Shown here in pieces: positions 1 through 14,000 of a stretch of 64,000 nucleotides of DNA. Origin of the DNA: Aplysia californica (taxonomy: Eukaryota > Mollusca > Gastropoda > Aplysiida > Aplysiidae). The stretch spans positions 382,718 to 446,717 of the forward strand of contig NW_004797636.1 in NCBI RefSeq assembly GCF_000002075.1, given 5' to 3'. Position numbers and translations under genes: made by a program. Under the pieces are notes generated by a model, which searched no databases, was not told the origin of the DNA, and was given only the letters and a program-made list of their open reading frames with translations. How positions within the stretch are numbered: position 1 is the first letter of the stretch; every line of letters starts with the position of its first letter.

Positions 1-193
1 AGAGAGAGAGAGAGAGAGAGAAAGAAATGACACAGAGAAAGAGTGAGAGAGAGATGACAGGGAGAGAGCGAGAGAGAGACAGAGAGAGATGACAGGGAGA
101 GAGAGGGAGAGAGTGTTTCTGAATGAAAAGGACAGATACAGAGAGGAAATGAATATGTGTGTGTGTGTGTGTGCGTGTGTGTGTGTGTGTGTG
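1..193 (+). repeat. GA-rich then (GT)n microsatellite
   Basis: Pure then interrupted GA repeats to about 120, and (GT)n at 156-193. Open frames here are low-complexity artefacts. Confidence 0.95.
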
Positions 194-806
194 TTTTCGA
201 CAGATGGGGACATATCGAGAAAGAAAAAAAGAAACACACACACACATACACACAAGCCGTCATCAATGATTCACTCAAGAACAAAGTTGAAAAGTTTTTT
301 AAAATGTTAAGAATTTCATCAGTTTCTTTGCTTCTCCTTAGTGTCAGTGGCGCTTAGGAGGTTTGTGCACGACGGCAACGTTATGTGTGCAATGTGTAGG
401 CTGCAATAATGACGGTTTTTGCACCGGGTCAGCCTGTGAACCGACGCAGAGAGAAAATCGACAGGAATCAATGACAATTCTTATTATATTAACAAACACC
501 TCACCTCCTCTCTCTCTCTCTACCTCTTTCTTTCTTTCTACCCCCTTCTCTCCGTCTCTCTCTCTTTCTGTTTTTACCCCATTCTCTCTCTCTACCCCCC
601 CCTCTCTCTCTCTGTTTTTATCCCATTCTCTCTCTCTCTCTCTCTCCAAGGGACAATTGAAACATCTTTTGTACTACTGTCGACGAGCGTCGATGTCACA
701 AAAACACGGGTCAATAATTTCGTAGCGCTGTGGAAGCGTACTGAAGTGTGTACGCTTCCCTAACAGTGCAGTGTTATTGGACGGTACGCGTCCCTAACAC
801 CAGCCT
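194..806. other. Non-coding DNA left of the local duplication
   Basis: Apart from the CT tract, nothing recognisable on either strand. Expected to be intron of the IGF2R-like gene; no further receptor exon (FEW or CNKTAG-type motif) was found left of 1904. Confidence 0.5.
507..650 (+). repeat. CT-rich low-complexity tract
   Basis: Interrupted (CT)n with TTTTTACCCC spacers. Confidence 0.9.
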
Positions 807-1110
807 TCAGATTATGAACACTTTCCACCACGCAGTGCGCACGAATTTTTGTCCCCATGGACCATACAAACCATTTAGAAAGGAAATTATACCTTTAACA
901 AGTGCGCGTGTCAAAAAGGAGACCATTGCTACAACAGTTTTGTTGGTTTATCACACTGTCACCGATCGGCGTCCCCTGGGGTCCGGGTCAAAGTGTTAGG
1001 GAGGCAGGCTAATTTGACCCTGATTGTCAGAGCTAACCTTGGCTGAGTGGGATACAACCTTCCAGAGGAAAGACGGCTCTACTCGACGAAAATAACTTCC
1101 CCACACAATA
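807..1110 (+). repeat. 300-bp local direct duplication, copy 1
   Basis: From TTCAGATTATGAACACTTTC to AAATAACTTCCCCACACA. Repeated at 1180-1768 with high identity. Confidence 0.85.
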
Positions 1111-1179
1111 AAGCAGGTTGAGTGCAAGGCATATCAAGCAAAATGTACAACTGAAACATTATATGCCCCCATCAACACA

Positions 1180-1768
1180 ATTCAGATTATGAACACTTTC
1201 CACCACGCAGCGCGCACAAATTTTGTCCCCAAAGACCAGGATGCAGATGGGATACATCAGTACCATACCTGTATCTTGGCAAAAATATGCCAATCATTAG
1301 GAAATTTTCAGCATATTGAGCAAATAGAATGGAACGTGATGATCGCATGTTCACCATAAAAGGAATTAGAATCGGAACAGAAAACATTAGATCTAGCACA
1401 TTTATCACCTTAATTCTCATCATGGTGTACGTGTAAAACAGCACTCATGCCAAGTATACTCAATATTTTTTTAAAAAATGTTCTCCAATTATTGTAAACA
1501 AACAGATTTTTGACATCAAAGACCACACAAACCATTAAGACAGGAAATTATACCTTTAACAAGTGCGCATGTCAAAAAAGGAGACCATTGCGACAACAGT
1601 TTTGTTGGTTTATCACACTGTCACCGATCGGCGTCCCCTCGGGTCCGGGTCAAAGTGCTGAGGAGCCAGGCTAATTTGACCCTGATTGTCAGAGCTAACC
1701 TTGGCTGAGTGGGATACAACCTTCCAGAGGAAAGATGGCTCTACTCGACGAAAATAACTTCCCCACAC
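1180..1768 (+). repeat. 300-bp local direct duplication, copy 2, interrupted
   Basis: Same sequence as 807-1110 but split by a 278-bp insertion (1239-1516). The insertion is bracketed by the 9-mer CAAAGACCA on both sides (1230-1238, 1517-1525), suggesting a mobile insertion of unknown family. Confidence 0.8.
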
Positions 1769-1903
1769 AGGAACCCAAACAATATTTTCTGAGTACAGCA
1801 GCAAAAAGCTTATCCACTAAATCACAGGCAACAGTAAATTATATAGGGAAATTTGTCCTCCACTACAGAAACATCACTCGTAAAAGTGGATGGGAATAAT
1901 TAC

Positions 1904-2007
1904 CAGCAGTTTTGTTGCAGTAAAATTCAATCATGGTTGAACGTCTGAAATTTGTGTGACATTTGTCGCCATTTCTCATGATCATGGTCAATTTCCTGTC
2001 GGCATAT
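1904..2007 (-). CDS. IGF2R: IGF2R-like exon 7 (repeat 3, M6P-site arginine)
   Basis: Acceptor tttgtctttccccag. Encodes YADRKLTMIM, GDKCHTNFRRSTMIEFYC and NKTAG. The second Arg of NFRRST aligns with the M6P-contacting Arg of vertebrate repeat 3. Donor GTAATT, phase 1. No later exon is recognisable before the window edge. Confidence 0.9.
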
Positions 2008-5000
2008 CTGGGGAAAGACAAAAGATCTATTTCACACAGTACATGAATAGACAAGATGAGAAAGCACTGGCATCCCCTTGTGACACCTCCTAGCCATCTT
2101 CATAGCAAACATTTTTTTTTTCAGAAATAAGCCTTAAAACATATTAAAACCCAATCCAAAATAAGAGTCAGGGATCAGCTGGCAAATATCCCATCTGAAC
2201 AAATAAATACTATGCCAGCCTGCACAGTCACTAAATCTCTACCTTCACCTTCAATTGCCAGATCTGAAGCAGACACTGGCAGCCATAGTTCTCAACTCAT
2301 TTCTCTGTCCAGATGCTCTTTAACCCTATCCGTACACCCTGGGGTCATTTTGTACCACGCGGTTGTATTCTTCACATTTTAGAATACTTCTAGTACGAAG
2401 ATCTCTTTAAAACTTTCAGTATTTCTCAAAAAATTATTTTGACAGACTGCTATGCAAAGCGTACGGATCGGATTAACGAGCAAATTTCCGTAGTCCAATA
2501 CCTCGCAATGCTCAGACTTTTTAATGAACTTTGGCGACCCCAACAAACGCCTGTGCTCACCGGTGCCTCGCGCGAAGATTCATTGGCCGGTCACGATGGC
2601 GAACCCGACGATCTTAAAATCGGAAGACGCTTGTATTTTCTTTTAACCCACACACACACACAAGTGTCAGCACGGTGACGAGTCCGAGTAATGATTAAAT
2701 TTTATTTGCACGGAGACACAGCGTTTATACTGTACAACCTGCATGTCGCAAATGTTGCGTTATCAGTCTATCGTCGGCAAATTTCTGGGTGGTAGCGAAA
2801 GTAGATAATATCTTGATTTTCCCAATCGACCCTCGGTGTCACATACACTTCCGCCAGCCACCATAGCCGCCTTTGCCATTTGCGCGTAAAAGTACCCTCG
2901 GGGCGGGGAAAAGGTGAACGAATATTATATCACAATCACGAACGGCAAAAACGGAGTCATGTACCGCGGCTTGGGTTCACTGAAAAGTCTTGCTGGCTTC
3001 ATCACTCAGTATGCAGGCAAATTTACGACCGCTTACCAAATTTTTACTACCTTCAGGGCAAATTTACTACTATTTATGACCTTTGCGACCAGGGCGTTGA
3101 ATTTACGACTTTTTTACGACTTTACGACCTTGCTGGCACCCTGAGGTCAATATGTAATCCCAGTCTTTCGACATTACCTATCTGTCAAAGGTATTTAAGT
3201 CAGTTACCCTTGATCTACCTTTGACATTCTTGCCCTCTATTTTCTCCTGTGAAAGCAAGAAGTTAAAGAGAAGAAATAACATGATAAATATAAGACGAGA
3301 CTTTTCCTGCCTACCTCAGCTGCATAAATCTGTTCTGTCCACAGCTCCTGGCAAACAAAGAATCACTATCTTTGCGCTGACAGACAGAGGATAGACCTGG
3401 AACTGACTGGTTACCGCACTGAGTCCCGAGTGAGTCACAGACATTGATGTAGTATGTGTATTTATCCCTGCCATCAGTGTTGTTTACCCTATACACATCT
3501 CTGCTGACTGTAGAGCACACGAACAATAAAGATAAGAATGAGTAAAACAATGAGATTAGAAAACATGAACAGACATGGTGGGGTTAAAAAATTTAAAAAA
3601 AATTATAGTAGAGGGATTTACGGCGCTTGCAACTGCATAAGGTCATATGAGCGCCAAGGGGTGGGTGTCAACAGAGAAGTCTTTACAGGGAATCAGACTT
3701 AGACTGCTCACCTCTCTAGATTCAACAGCACAAGGTCGGCTTCGACTATCAAGTCACCCCAAAATAGCAGGTCACAAGAGAGTGACAAACATACAAAAGA
3801 AGTACAGGATAATGACAATAGTAAGTGTAAGGATCAGGAAAGAAAAATCAGCAGTTCCCTGTTGTAGATCAGGCACAGTTATAAGCATGACATGAGTCAG
3901 CCCATTTACAATTCTACTATGCTTGAATGAGAAATGTCCCCCCTTTGGGAAAGGCCTAAAGACTCTTCAGTCAGTGGCATTGCCCCGGGGGGGGGAGACA
4001 TGGTGTGAATAATAAAAAATACAACAATTGATTATAAAGTAACTGAGGCACACATATACAGAAAACAAACCAAAGAGCAGCACAGAGATTAAAACTAACT
4101 GGAATTAACATATCCAGAACCCACACCAATGAAAGACCAAGAAAAAATAAACAAAACTGAAGCAGGCATTCAGAAAACAGCAACTAGAGATAGAGAGATA
4201 TTTAGATATTTAAAGAAGTTCCCATAGCTTTCTTGGTTCTCATTCCAAACACATCCTTATCATAGATAACTTACAGATGCAACGACAAAGTTGGCCTCCA
4301 TCAACTGTGCCATATACAAACAAATCACCAGTCAAAACTAGTGTATACCAATTTTTTATCCCCCCCCCAAGGATTTAAAATTATTTTTAGTTCAATGCCT
4401 AAGATAAATCAGAATGAAACTTCACCATGTAAGAGCCCTTTTGACACACCTAACTGAACAGAATGCATATGCATATAACTACACCAAAAATAACATGACA
4501 TATGCACAATGTATCCACACCAAATGCAATATTATGATGCATATATAATATAACTATGCAGCATACAAACAGAACTTGGTATGTGTATTACATAACTATT
4601 AAAAAAATATTTTTTTTGGTAAGTGTTTTACGGCGCTCGCAACTGCATAAGGTCATATGAGCGCGCGGGACACACCTAATACTTTTAGTTGATAGGAAAT
4701 TTTGAATTTTGCCCGGGTGGCGGCCGAAACCTACTCTTATCGATTTTAGACCACCAAGGGATTTTTAACGAGCGCAACTTGCACTCGCCCTTGTCCGAGA
4801 AGGTTAGGTGTAGATCTTTCCTACCAGAAGATCAGGGGTGTGGCAGAAAGACAGCTGTAAGAAGGAGTCAAGGAATAGCAGTAGAAAGGCTGCAGAAAGA
4901 GGAGCCGAAAGCAGACGACAGAATATTGCTAGAGAGCAGGAAAGGAGGTGAAAGGAGACAATTTTAGAGAAGAAAATTTTTCGGTCGCTACCCGGATTCG

Positions 5001-8000
5001 AACCCGGGACCTTTGAATGAGAGGCGAACACCTTCACCTCTAGGCCACGAGAGCCCCCTAACATAATTACACCAACCCAAACATAATATATGAGTATAAA
5101 ATAACTACACCAAACATAACAAGATTCATGTATAACTGCACCAGTCATGAAATAATAACATGTGTATAACATTGCGAGATACAATTATCATTTTTTTTTT
5201 TATACGAGTTTTACGGCACTTGCAACACAATTAGGTCATATAAGTGCCGAAGAGTAGAGGCGTTACAAAGGAGTAACAAACACAAAAAAGAAGGAGGGGA
5301 GATAAAGACGATAGATGTTTGATAGGAAAGAAGGAAGGAGCAAACCACACCAGGGCATCCGCCAACCACCTACGAGATAAAATGTAACATGATACACGTA
5401 TAATATAGCTACACCACACAGACCATTCTACATGTAAACTACATCTACACCACATACAGCCAGGCTGAAAACACAGAGGGCAAACGTAAAACATCCTTAC
5501 ACTGGGCAGCTTTAAGAGGCGACAGGTCAATAGCTACATCATGTTGTTCCATGGTCAGCTGACAGGTATTGCTGACAACATGCTCCACCGGGCAGGCGTA
5601 CTCCGTGACCCACTCAATCTCCAGGTCGCAGCTCACCAGGAAGTCACTCAGCAGCACGGGGTCTCGGCTCTGGGAAAACGTAAGTCAGACGCTTATGTCA
5701 GCACAAATAGTTGACATTTTGCTACCTTACTTAGATTTGCAACGTTATATCAGGCATTTTTGGGTGTTTTGAGTTACTAAGACCATGATGTCAGAAACCA
5801 AATGTTATATCTACTCTATCAAAATCGTTAGATTATTCAAGTCGTTCTCAAGATATTCAAAGAATTGAATTCGAAAAAGCTGTACATGCTGTGAAACTCA
5901 AAATTTTTACACCAAATTCCGAATTTCTCAAAACTAGGTATTAAGCGGATAGAACTTTGTAATTCTAGGGTGGCAATTTTTCCAACATGCCTGTGTATGC
6001 TTGCGTAAGAAAAGTGGACAGAGTCAGACCCGCTAACCAGTCCATGACTGAAAATGAAATTTTTCCCTCATAATCCTCTCTAAAATCAGAGTTTCGGGAA
6101 AAATTATCAGTTTCCAGAATCCCAGACTTAGAGTAAACATGGCAAATGAACCCATGTTTCAAATACACACAAATAAAAAAGTATATATTTCTATGACATA
6201 ACGATAAGTTGCGTAAATATAGCAAAGAAACCTTGATATTTTCACCTAATTATAATTCATACATGTATTGCAAATAAACATGACGTAAACTGAATCTGAG
6301 AAAAAAATAGGATTTTACGCATCTGAAGTGGGCTTATCGTTGGGCAAAAAATTACTAAACGACTCTTTTATATCATCCCACAATTATTAAGAAAATCACT
6401 TTTTGCAGTGCCTTAAACAACTGTTTATGAGGGATGGGGATTTTGTAGAAAGTTGAAACCCCTCCCTCACAAAACTGTGACTTAACAATTTTTTTTTTAA
6501 CAAAAGAGAACTTATGGTACCTTTTAAGCATTACAACAAAAATGGCCCCGACACGTGATCTTTCTATTCTATAATATAGATTGTAAAGCGCATACAGCAT
6601 GCTGTTGAGCAGGAATTTGCACTACAAATGACATCTAATATTATTATTTTTGAACGATGAACTGAAAATCTCTTACTTCATTTTCCTTTCTTTATTCGAC
6701 CCACAACCTCCTGTGCTAAATAGCACACAAGCCATGCCCGTTTTCATTTACTGCTTATGATTTTACCAAGGAGATTGAATCAAATAATCATAATGTCTGG
6801 TCCTATTTCAACATGAGAGACTTTTATCAAATGAAGAAGAAGGCTGATTTGTCAACTCTGACATGTGAAATAGTTTCCCAAATTTGCACAAAACTGCAAA
6901 GAAAATGAAAATCTAAGTAAACTGGAATGGCAAACTTTAATACAAAAAGTCCCATATGTCCTTAACCTCAAAACGAAAGAATATCTTTATTAAAAATGCA
7001 AATTACGTGAAATCTAATTCAGACTTTTCCCAACTTTAATTCTTTTTTTAAAAAGGCCTTTATCAAAGTTTCTGTCACAATTTCTTCAGCCCAAGGACAG
7101 CTAAGGTTTCAGAAGATACATATGTGAAATTATGTCTCCTCAGTCCTCAGTTTAATCATTCACACTGCAAGCCCATTTATTTCGCTTTTATGGTAAAGCT
7201 ATTCAGTAACTTAACATGATTAGGAGCAATATGTAAATGTATGTTGAGTACTATAAAAAATAAACAAACATAGTCTTAGCCACTCAGAGCCCAAATCCAG
7301 AGACAGAGTTTGTGGATGGAGCTAAAAGCTTCGCAAAGGATTCAATCATGAAGCCAGAGCAATCTAGCTGTGGACCAAAGGGAGCTACGGTGCATGGATC
7401 CTGTAAGGGTCTGTAGGCCAAGGCCCAAAAGGTTAATCCATCCTCCAGCACCCCCCCCCCCCCTTCCCAAAAACACACACACAAACATGCCAACGTTCTC
7501 ACCCCTCCTCTTTGTGGACAGCGGAAGAGTACAGTTGTGGAAGGCTTCCCCGGGCAGCCAGGAGGTACCTCAGAACTGACATACTCCAGTTTCACCCCAT
7601 CGTCCATGGGCTCCATTTTCTTCAGTGCCTGGCCAAAGCTCTTGCCCTCGTCACCAATAACTCGGCACGAGGCAGAGCCCTCAGGACAGTGCTCACTTCC
7701 ATCCGACGTTTCTTTCCCTGTAGTCAGCCGCGGCGATGGAGGAATGAAAACAGCAATGAAACAGTGCGCACAGCAAGGGAGGAGAGAGCAGAGCAGTACA
7801 GGAGTGAACAAACAGGATTGGACATTGGTGGATTTTTAGATTTTAAAAAAATCAAAAAATCTTTTAATGAGTTTAAAGCACATCGCTAAAAGAGACATTT
7901 TCAAAGGCAGACCTCATTTTTTTAGGGTTCTAAGGGTCTACAGACAGGACCATTTTTCAACATACCTGCATGAAAGAGAGCAAGACAGAAGAAGACATTG

Positions 8001-11000
8001 AAGCATCCAGAAAAGACTTCAACTGTTGTACCGTTTATGTGGCACCTCAGCACCGAGGGGGAGGTTTGCACCACAAATTGAGAGGGGTAATTATAACCTC
8101 TGTTTGCTCCAAGTAGTTGATTAGGATAAAAGATAATTAAAACATTTGATCATTAATTATAACTTTTTCTAGAAAAGTGAATTTGAACAGTAAATAGATC
8201 AAAACATTATGAGAAGTATTTCTATAGTAACAAGAGCAGCTCGAGAAATGATATTTTACAGTACCAGTTTACATTCTCTTCCGAAATGCATAACTTTACA
8301 AAATCAGAGAAGAAAGTCCATGAAAGCAGGCAATATATTGCTCATAATTATTCCTAACCTTGAGAGTTGAGGGGTCTCTGTTCCTTCACTTACCTTTGAT
8401 AATATCCCTGCAAACATTGATGAAGATCTTTCTGTTTTGATACTCATCTACCAGGTGACCACCACTAATTTTGGTCAAGGGAGAAAGATCAATCAGACTG
8501 CCATTTTTGACAAGCGTACATGGTACCTCTTTCTGCGGAGTCGGTAGGTCACTACAAAACTTATACGAGTCCCACTCAAAGTTGACTGAGCAGCCAAGGT
8601 CGCCCAAGTATCGTGGATATCCCTTGGGAGGAGAAACACAAGATACAGAAACTTACACATCATTTGCTGAAGTAAAGCAGATCATCTTTAAAGCATAGAA
8701 GGTAAACAGCAAATGAGGTAACCCCCCCACAAGTAATCCCACCCATAGGAGGTCAATGATTTAAAAGCATTTTATTTAATGTAATCCCCACCCATAGGTC
8801 AAAATTTAGTTATCAATTACATGGTACTGCAATTCTTTTTTTTTTTTTTTAACAACAGTTGGCTGACTAAATTCTGGTGATTTTTCAAGGGACCAAAACT
8901 CAAACCCAGATTTTAGTCTTGTCCAGCGAAAGCGAAAAGAATGCAACCACCACGAGTTGGTGATGCCAGCAAATCAGCATTAACCTAAATGTGAAGCACT
9001 GTGGTGAAATCAGGCGCTCAGCAATATAACGAAACGGAAGACACCAGCATTTTTCTGCCAGTTTGGCAATTTTTATCGAAGATTTGTTTTTTAACTCAAC
9101 AGCTGTACGTCCATTTAAAAACATTCATGTGTGGATTCTACTAAAAAACGTTGACTAAAGGCACAAACAATCTACATTTTCAGATTCAAAAGACTCTCAA
9201 GCATTGAAAGGTACCAAGATTCACTTATTTGCCTCTGAAATCAGGAGATCCCACTCCATTCAATTGCAAATATCCTCGACTTCTATTATAGATAGATGGG
9301 TATTTTTTCATTGAAAGATAGACAAACAAACAAGATGACACCAATAACTCCACATGCCCAAAAATTGACGAGCGCCTGATTTCACCGCGTCATAACATGT
9401 ATAATAAAATATCTTTTGCAACAAACCACTTGAGATCATCACGTAAAAACTGTTTTTTCACAAACATGCACAATAATGTCTAAATTCTTTTTTCAGACTA
9501 ACATTTCTCCAATTAGAACTGTTTACTATAAAAACTTATGAACAAACGGAAATGCCCCTGAAGACAGTGATGTAAGACAGGCTAATTTTTCAATACATCA
9601 AGCTAAAAGGAAATGAGGGGCGACTTCAGATAGAGAAAGAGACTACCAAACAGGGATGACTGTTGCACAAATGGACCTAAGTTCAAGAGATGTCAAAAAT
9701 ATTCTTTCATATGTAGAATGGGAAAAAGGCACAAAATGAAATCAATTGAACATATGTCCATTAAGAATCTGTAATCAATAGTTTGTCTCGACAGGTTTGA
9801 AACCACAGCCACTGTGTTTTATTACAACTAAAAAAATAAGACATCCATCTGCTAGTAAAAGAAAGACCAATTTTCAACAATGCACATTAAACAAAGTCAC
9901 TACAACCATGAAAAGTATTAAATCGTACCATGGTCTTGCCGCATCTGAAATGGAATATTGTTGAGTAGACGGCCCCTTCTGCCATGGGACATTCCTCTCC
10001 CTTGAACATAACCATCAGTTCCGTCTCAGTCCCATCTTCAGATATTTCTGGATCGCTGGTATATTTTCCATAGGCAACAGCTGTTCCATTACGCAGGACA
10101 GCACATACAGCTGTTCCATCAGGGCAGTTATGGGCACCATCTGAGGTGTCTTGAGGAAGTTTGCTGCATAGACTGATGCTGAACGTTGCATTTGTATAAT
10201 CGTTAACAGAAAACCAGGGGCTGAATCTGTACACACAGGAAAAACAAAATATTTCAAGTCAAGTCTATCTCAGTCTAAACAATTCCTGAAAACACCTATT
10301 ATTTAAAAGTCAGATGAGAAGAGAGAGTGGCGGCAGGGACAACAATTATACATTTCTGTACTCAATGGAGAACTTTTATCTTTCTTGTGTTCTACATGTT
10401 GCTCTGTCAGTACACAATTCATATTTTAAACTGTATTTAAAAAATCCCCATAGCTATAAAATGGTTGAAATTGTCTAAGATGGTCATCCTTTGTTGAGAA
10501 GAAAAATGTCTGCCTTAAGTAAACGTCTTACATAGAGACACAAGGGGAGAAACAGGTAGTGGCCATTTGTGGTGATTGTCATACAGGTGTCAGTTAGAGC
10601 AGGTTCGACTGTACTCATAACATCATAGATATATATATATATATATATGCACTTGGCAACAAAGAAAATTTTGCTGCTCTACAGGGACAGCTTCCCTTGT
10701 GTATCATGGCCACAGCTGCAGTATTGACTATTAATAGAAACAAATTTCGGTGCTTGACCACTTAACAGTCTACTAGTCTACAACAATCCACAATACTAAA
10801 CATTTTCCTTTAGCCTTACAGACTTGGGACTGTCGTTAGTCTTACTAATAAATGTTTTGGTCGCTGTAGTTTGCTGGGAGGGACAGGGCTAGCCCATAAG
10901 ATTTCTCCAAAGTAGAGCATTAGGATGTGGGAGTGATAGAACAAAAATATATTTATACAATTACCCTCCACAGGCCTTAAGTAGGACTTATTATCATTTT

Positions 11001-14000
11001 AAACTGTCAGATAGATTGTGGTCAGTCAGGCGGAACTTACAGGAGACCATCAAGCAGTCTGGCACCCACATTTATTAATCATTTATACGTTTTGAAGCTT
11101 TAATATAAAAATAGAAACTTTAAAATGCAAGAAGAATATTTAACAAGCTGAAAGGTAACACTGCTTGTCTTGACCATTTTAGTTCCCACAAGCAAACCTT
11201 TATCATGTAATATAGTAAGTTGGTATATGTGAGGCAGCATGGTGAATCAGGTGCTCGTCAAAATAATGATATCGGAGAAATTGGCATTTTTTCATCTCTT
11301 ATTTTTTGGCTTGACCTCTTTTAGGTCCTTATAAAAACACATTTCCATGTGAATTTTACTGAAAAACATTGATTAAAGGCACAAAATGTGTCATTTTTTC
11401 AGTTTTCAAAGACCTTTTAGCTATTGGAGATACCAAGCTTTGGCCGCCATTTTCTTGTTAATTTCACTACTGAAGCCAGGTAACCTCACTCCCTTCAATC
11501 GCAAATATCTTGGATTCTATTTTTTTTTCAATGGATATTTATTTCATTGGGAAGCAACGAAAATAAATCAGTTTTCAGATGATCCCAATAATTTCATATG
11601 CTCAAAAATTGAAGAGCCCCTGATTCCACCACATCGTGACACATATCCTTTTGTACCCCTCTCCCCTTCTCTCTCCCCTTGCCTGAACTCCTGATGATGA
11701 GCTGTGGGTCTTAATTTAGAACCAGTAACCTCAGTGCTTTATCTATAATAGAGAGATTTACTGTATGATGGGGTGATGTCCAGTTGCTTTGTAAACCAGT
11801 CCGTTGGTGGGGAGGAGGGGGGGTGGTCAAGTGAGGAATTCCGTAATGAGCGACCACTAGGCCTATACTATGAAGTAGATATAGGGTTAGAGGGTTAGGT
11901 TAGGGTTAGGGTTAAGGTTAGGTTCTCTTCTTTATAGTGTTTGGTGGGGTGGTCGCCTGTTCCGCAAGTCCTTCCTGGGTCAAAAAGGTAGAAAAATAGT
12001 ACAGAAGAAGCAGAAACTACAGGACTGAAGTGGCAAATTAAAATGGCTCAAAATGAAGACAACACAATACACCCTAACTCACCCCGATCGCCGAAGAATT
12101 TCTCAACACTCCGAATGTGTACTGACAAGTTAAAAAGCTACCCAATTGAGCTAGAACTAGACTACAACACGCGAACGATGAAATATATTATAATGAAAAT
12201 TAAAATTTAGCATAAGTTTGAGGCAATTCAGATTAATCAGAATAGAATTAAGAACTAAAGTCCGACTGCAAGAATGAGACTGAGAGTGGCAAGTCAGACA
12301 CCTTCATTGAAGTAAAGCTAGAAGATTTTCAAGAACTTTTATGACATACATTTTTTACAAAGATATATTTTTCCGAAATTGCATTAATTTCTCTTTCTAA
12401 TTTCTATTTTTTCCCCAAAATTTGTAAAATAAAAAAATAGGTTTGAAAAAATATTTGTATTCATGGGAGGGGAGTTATCCCCCTTGCTTATGATTTTGGA
12501 ATAGCCTTCCTGTTCAGACCCTTAGGCAGTACCCATTGGAGGAATGGTTCAGTTTCTGGTGGCTTCATCAACTGCACAAACTGATTGCCCAACGTGCGGC
12601 CTTAAAAACAAACGTATTTGTCATTGAAGGTCATCAACGGTTTTCTCGGTTTGTGTCATGTTGGTCGCTCCCCCCATGGAGGAAAATTTGGCTAGCCCAC
12701 GACGACCAACCCAATCTGAACTGAACTGATGATGCCAGTGGCCTGCTTATTTAGGGTGTTTCAGTAGTCTCCGCCTAAACGCACGGTGCTCTGGAAGGCC
12801 CCTAAGTGTGTTTATACGGAGCGTGCGTTTACATATGAACCTGTGCAAAAGGAGGAAGAGACACAATCATCTCATTTCCTGAACTCTTTCATCTCCAGCA
12901 AGCCGCTCCCAGCGGCTCGTGGTCGGAACCGTCGTGCCGGTGAGCCACCGACAGCAGCTCGGGTACATTACTTTACGACGACTTTGACATCAAATTACTT
13001 TTCAGCAATTTGCCAAAAACAGGTCTCTTTTACCGGAAGTTCATTCATTAGATAAATAACTATCAAAATAGGTTTGCTTTTTTCGATTAATGACCCATTT
13101 CATGACGTTTTTGTCATTTTTAGATTTAATACCAAAAAAGGGCCACAGTGTAGTGGGTTTATCCCTCTCCGAGATAAAGATTTAATATTTTAGTGACCTC
13201 CCTTGGGGATGTTGGGTCAATTTGGTCAATAATGTGAAGACAAATAACTGGGTTTTTTAAGGATTCACCGACTTCGGTTATGAATTATGAATACAAAGGT
13301 GTTGAATGAGTTAAAGGGGGGGCAGAAAAACGGACTCACCGCACTGATATGCACTATAAAATGTCTGGAACAGACAAGAGGAAAGTGTTTGAGATAGATC
13401 AAGTCATAAGGAAAAGCTCTCAGCCACGCGGCTTTCCAATTCCAAGTGACCAATCCCAACTGCTTGTCATCTATAATCTATTGCATTTAGGTACATGCAT
13501 GGATGACATCAGACTTTTCTCTTGTGCTTCGTTGGATAAGTACGTTGTTCTTCGAATGCAGTTGATTACCACTAATCTTTAATAAGAGGCCAATCTAGTG
13601 TTTTACAGCATTCACGCGTATTGCACATCATACGAGCGTAGGTGTAACTAAACATTACGTATGCTGTCACTCAAACCCCAGTCATAAACCTTCTCTCAAA
13701 GACGCATTTCGAGCGACCAACCAGAAGACATTTCAGCCCACCCCCCCCTCCCCAACCAGTCCTAGACCTATGTGTTCGTGGAAAGTTAATAATAATAATA
13801 ATAAATAATAATTGCATTTATATAGCGCATACATCCATGCTCAAGAGCTTGCTCTATGCGCTTTACAACTATTATTACCCCAGCAGACCCTCTGAGAACA
13901 CTCAGAAACATTCTCAGCTTCCGCGGAAGCATACAGTGCAAGCTGCGGATTTCACGCGCTCAAACACTATCAAACTGAAAAGATCGTTCACTGTCTATAG

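Noticed and set aside
4270-4333. A possible 63-nt extra IGF2R exon on the minus strand between exons 5 and 6 (open, phase 1 both sides, GTAAGT donor)
   Set aside because: The residues do not align with the receptor, the acceptor tract is poor, and exons 5 and 6 already join in frame with family-like length.
4978-5058. A functional tRNA gene on the minus strand
   Set aside because: A- and B-boxes are intact but the sequence continues into a SINE body and tail shared with 40031-40547, and a full acceptor stem is lacking.
11880-11930. Chromosome end (telomere)
   Set aside because: The array is short, degenerate and internal, and belongs to a repeated element with inverted ends.
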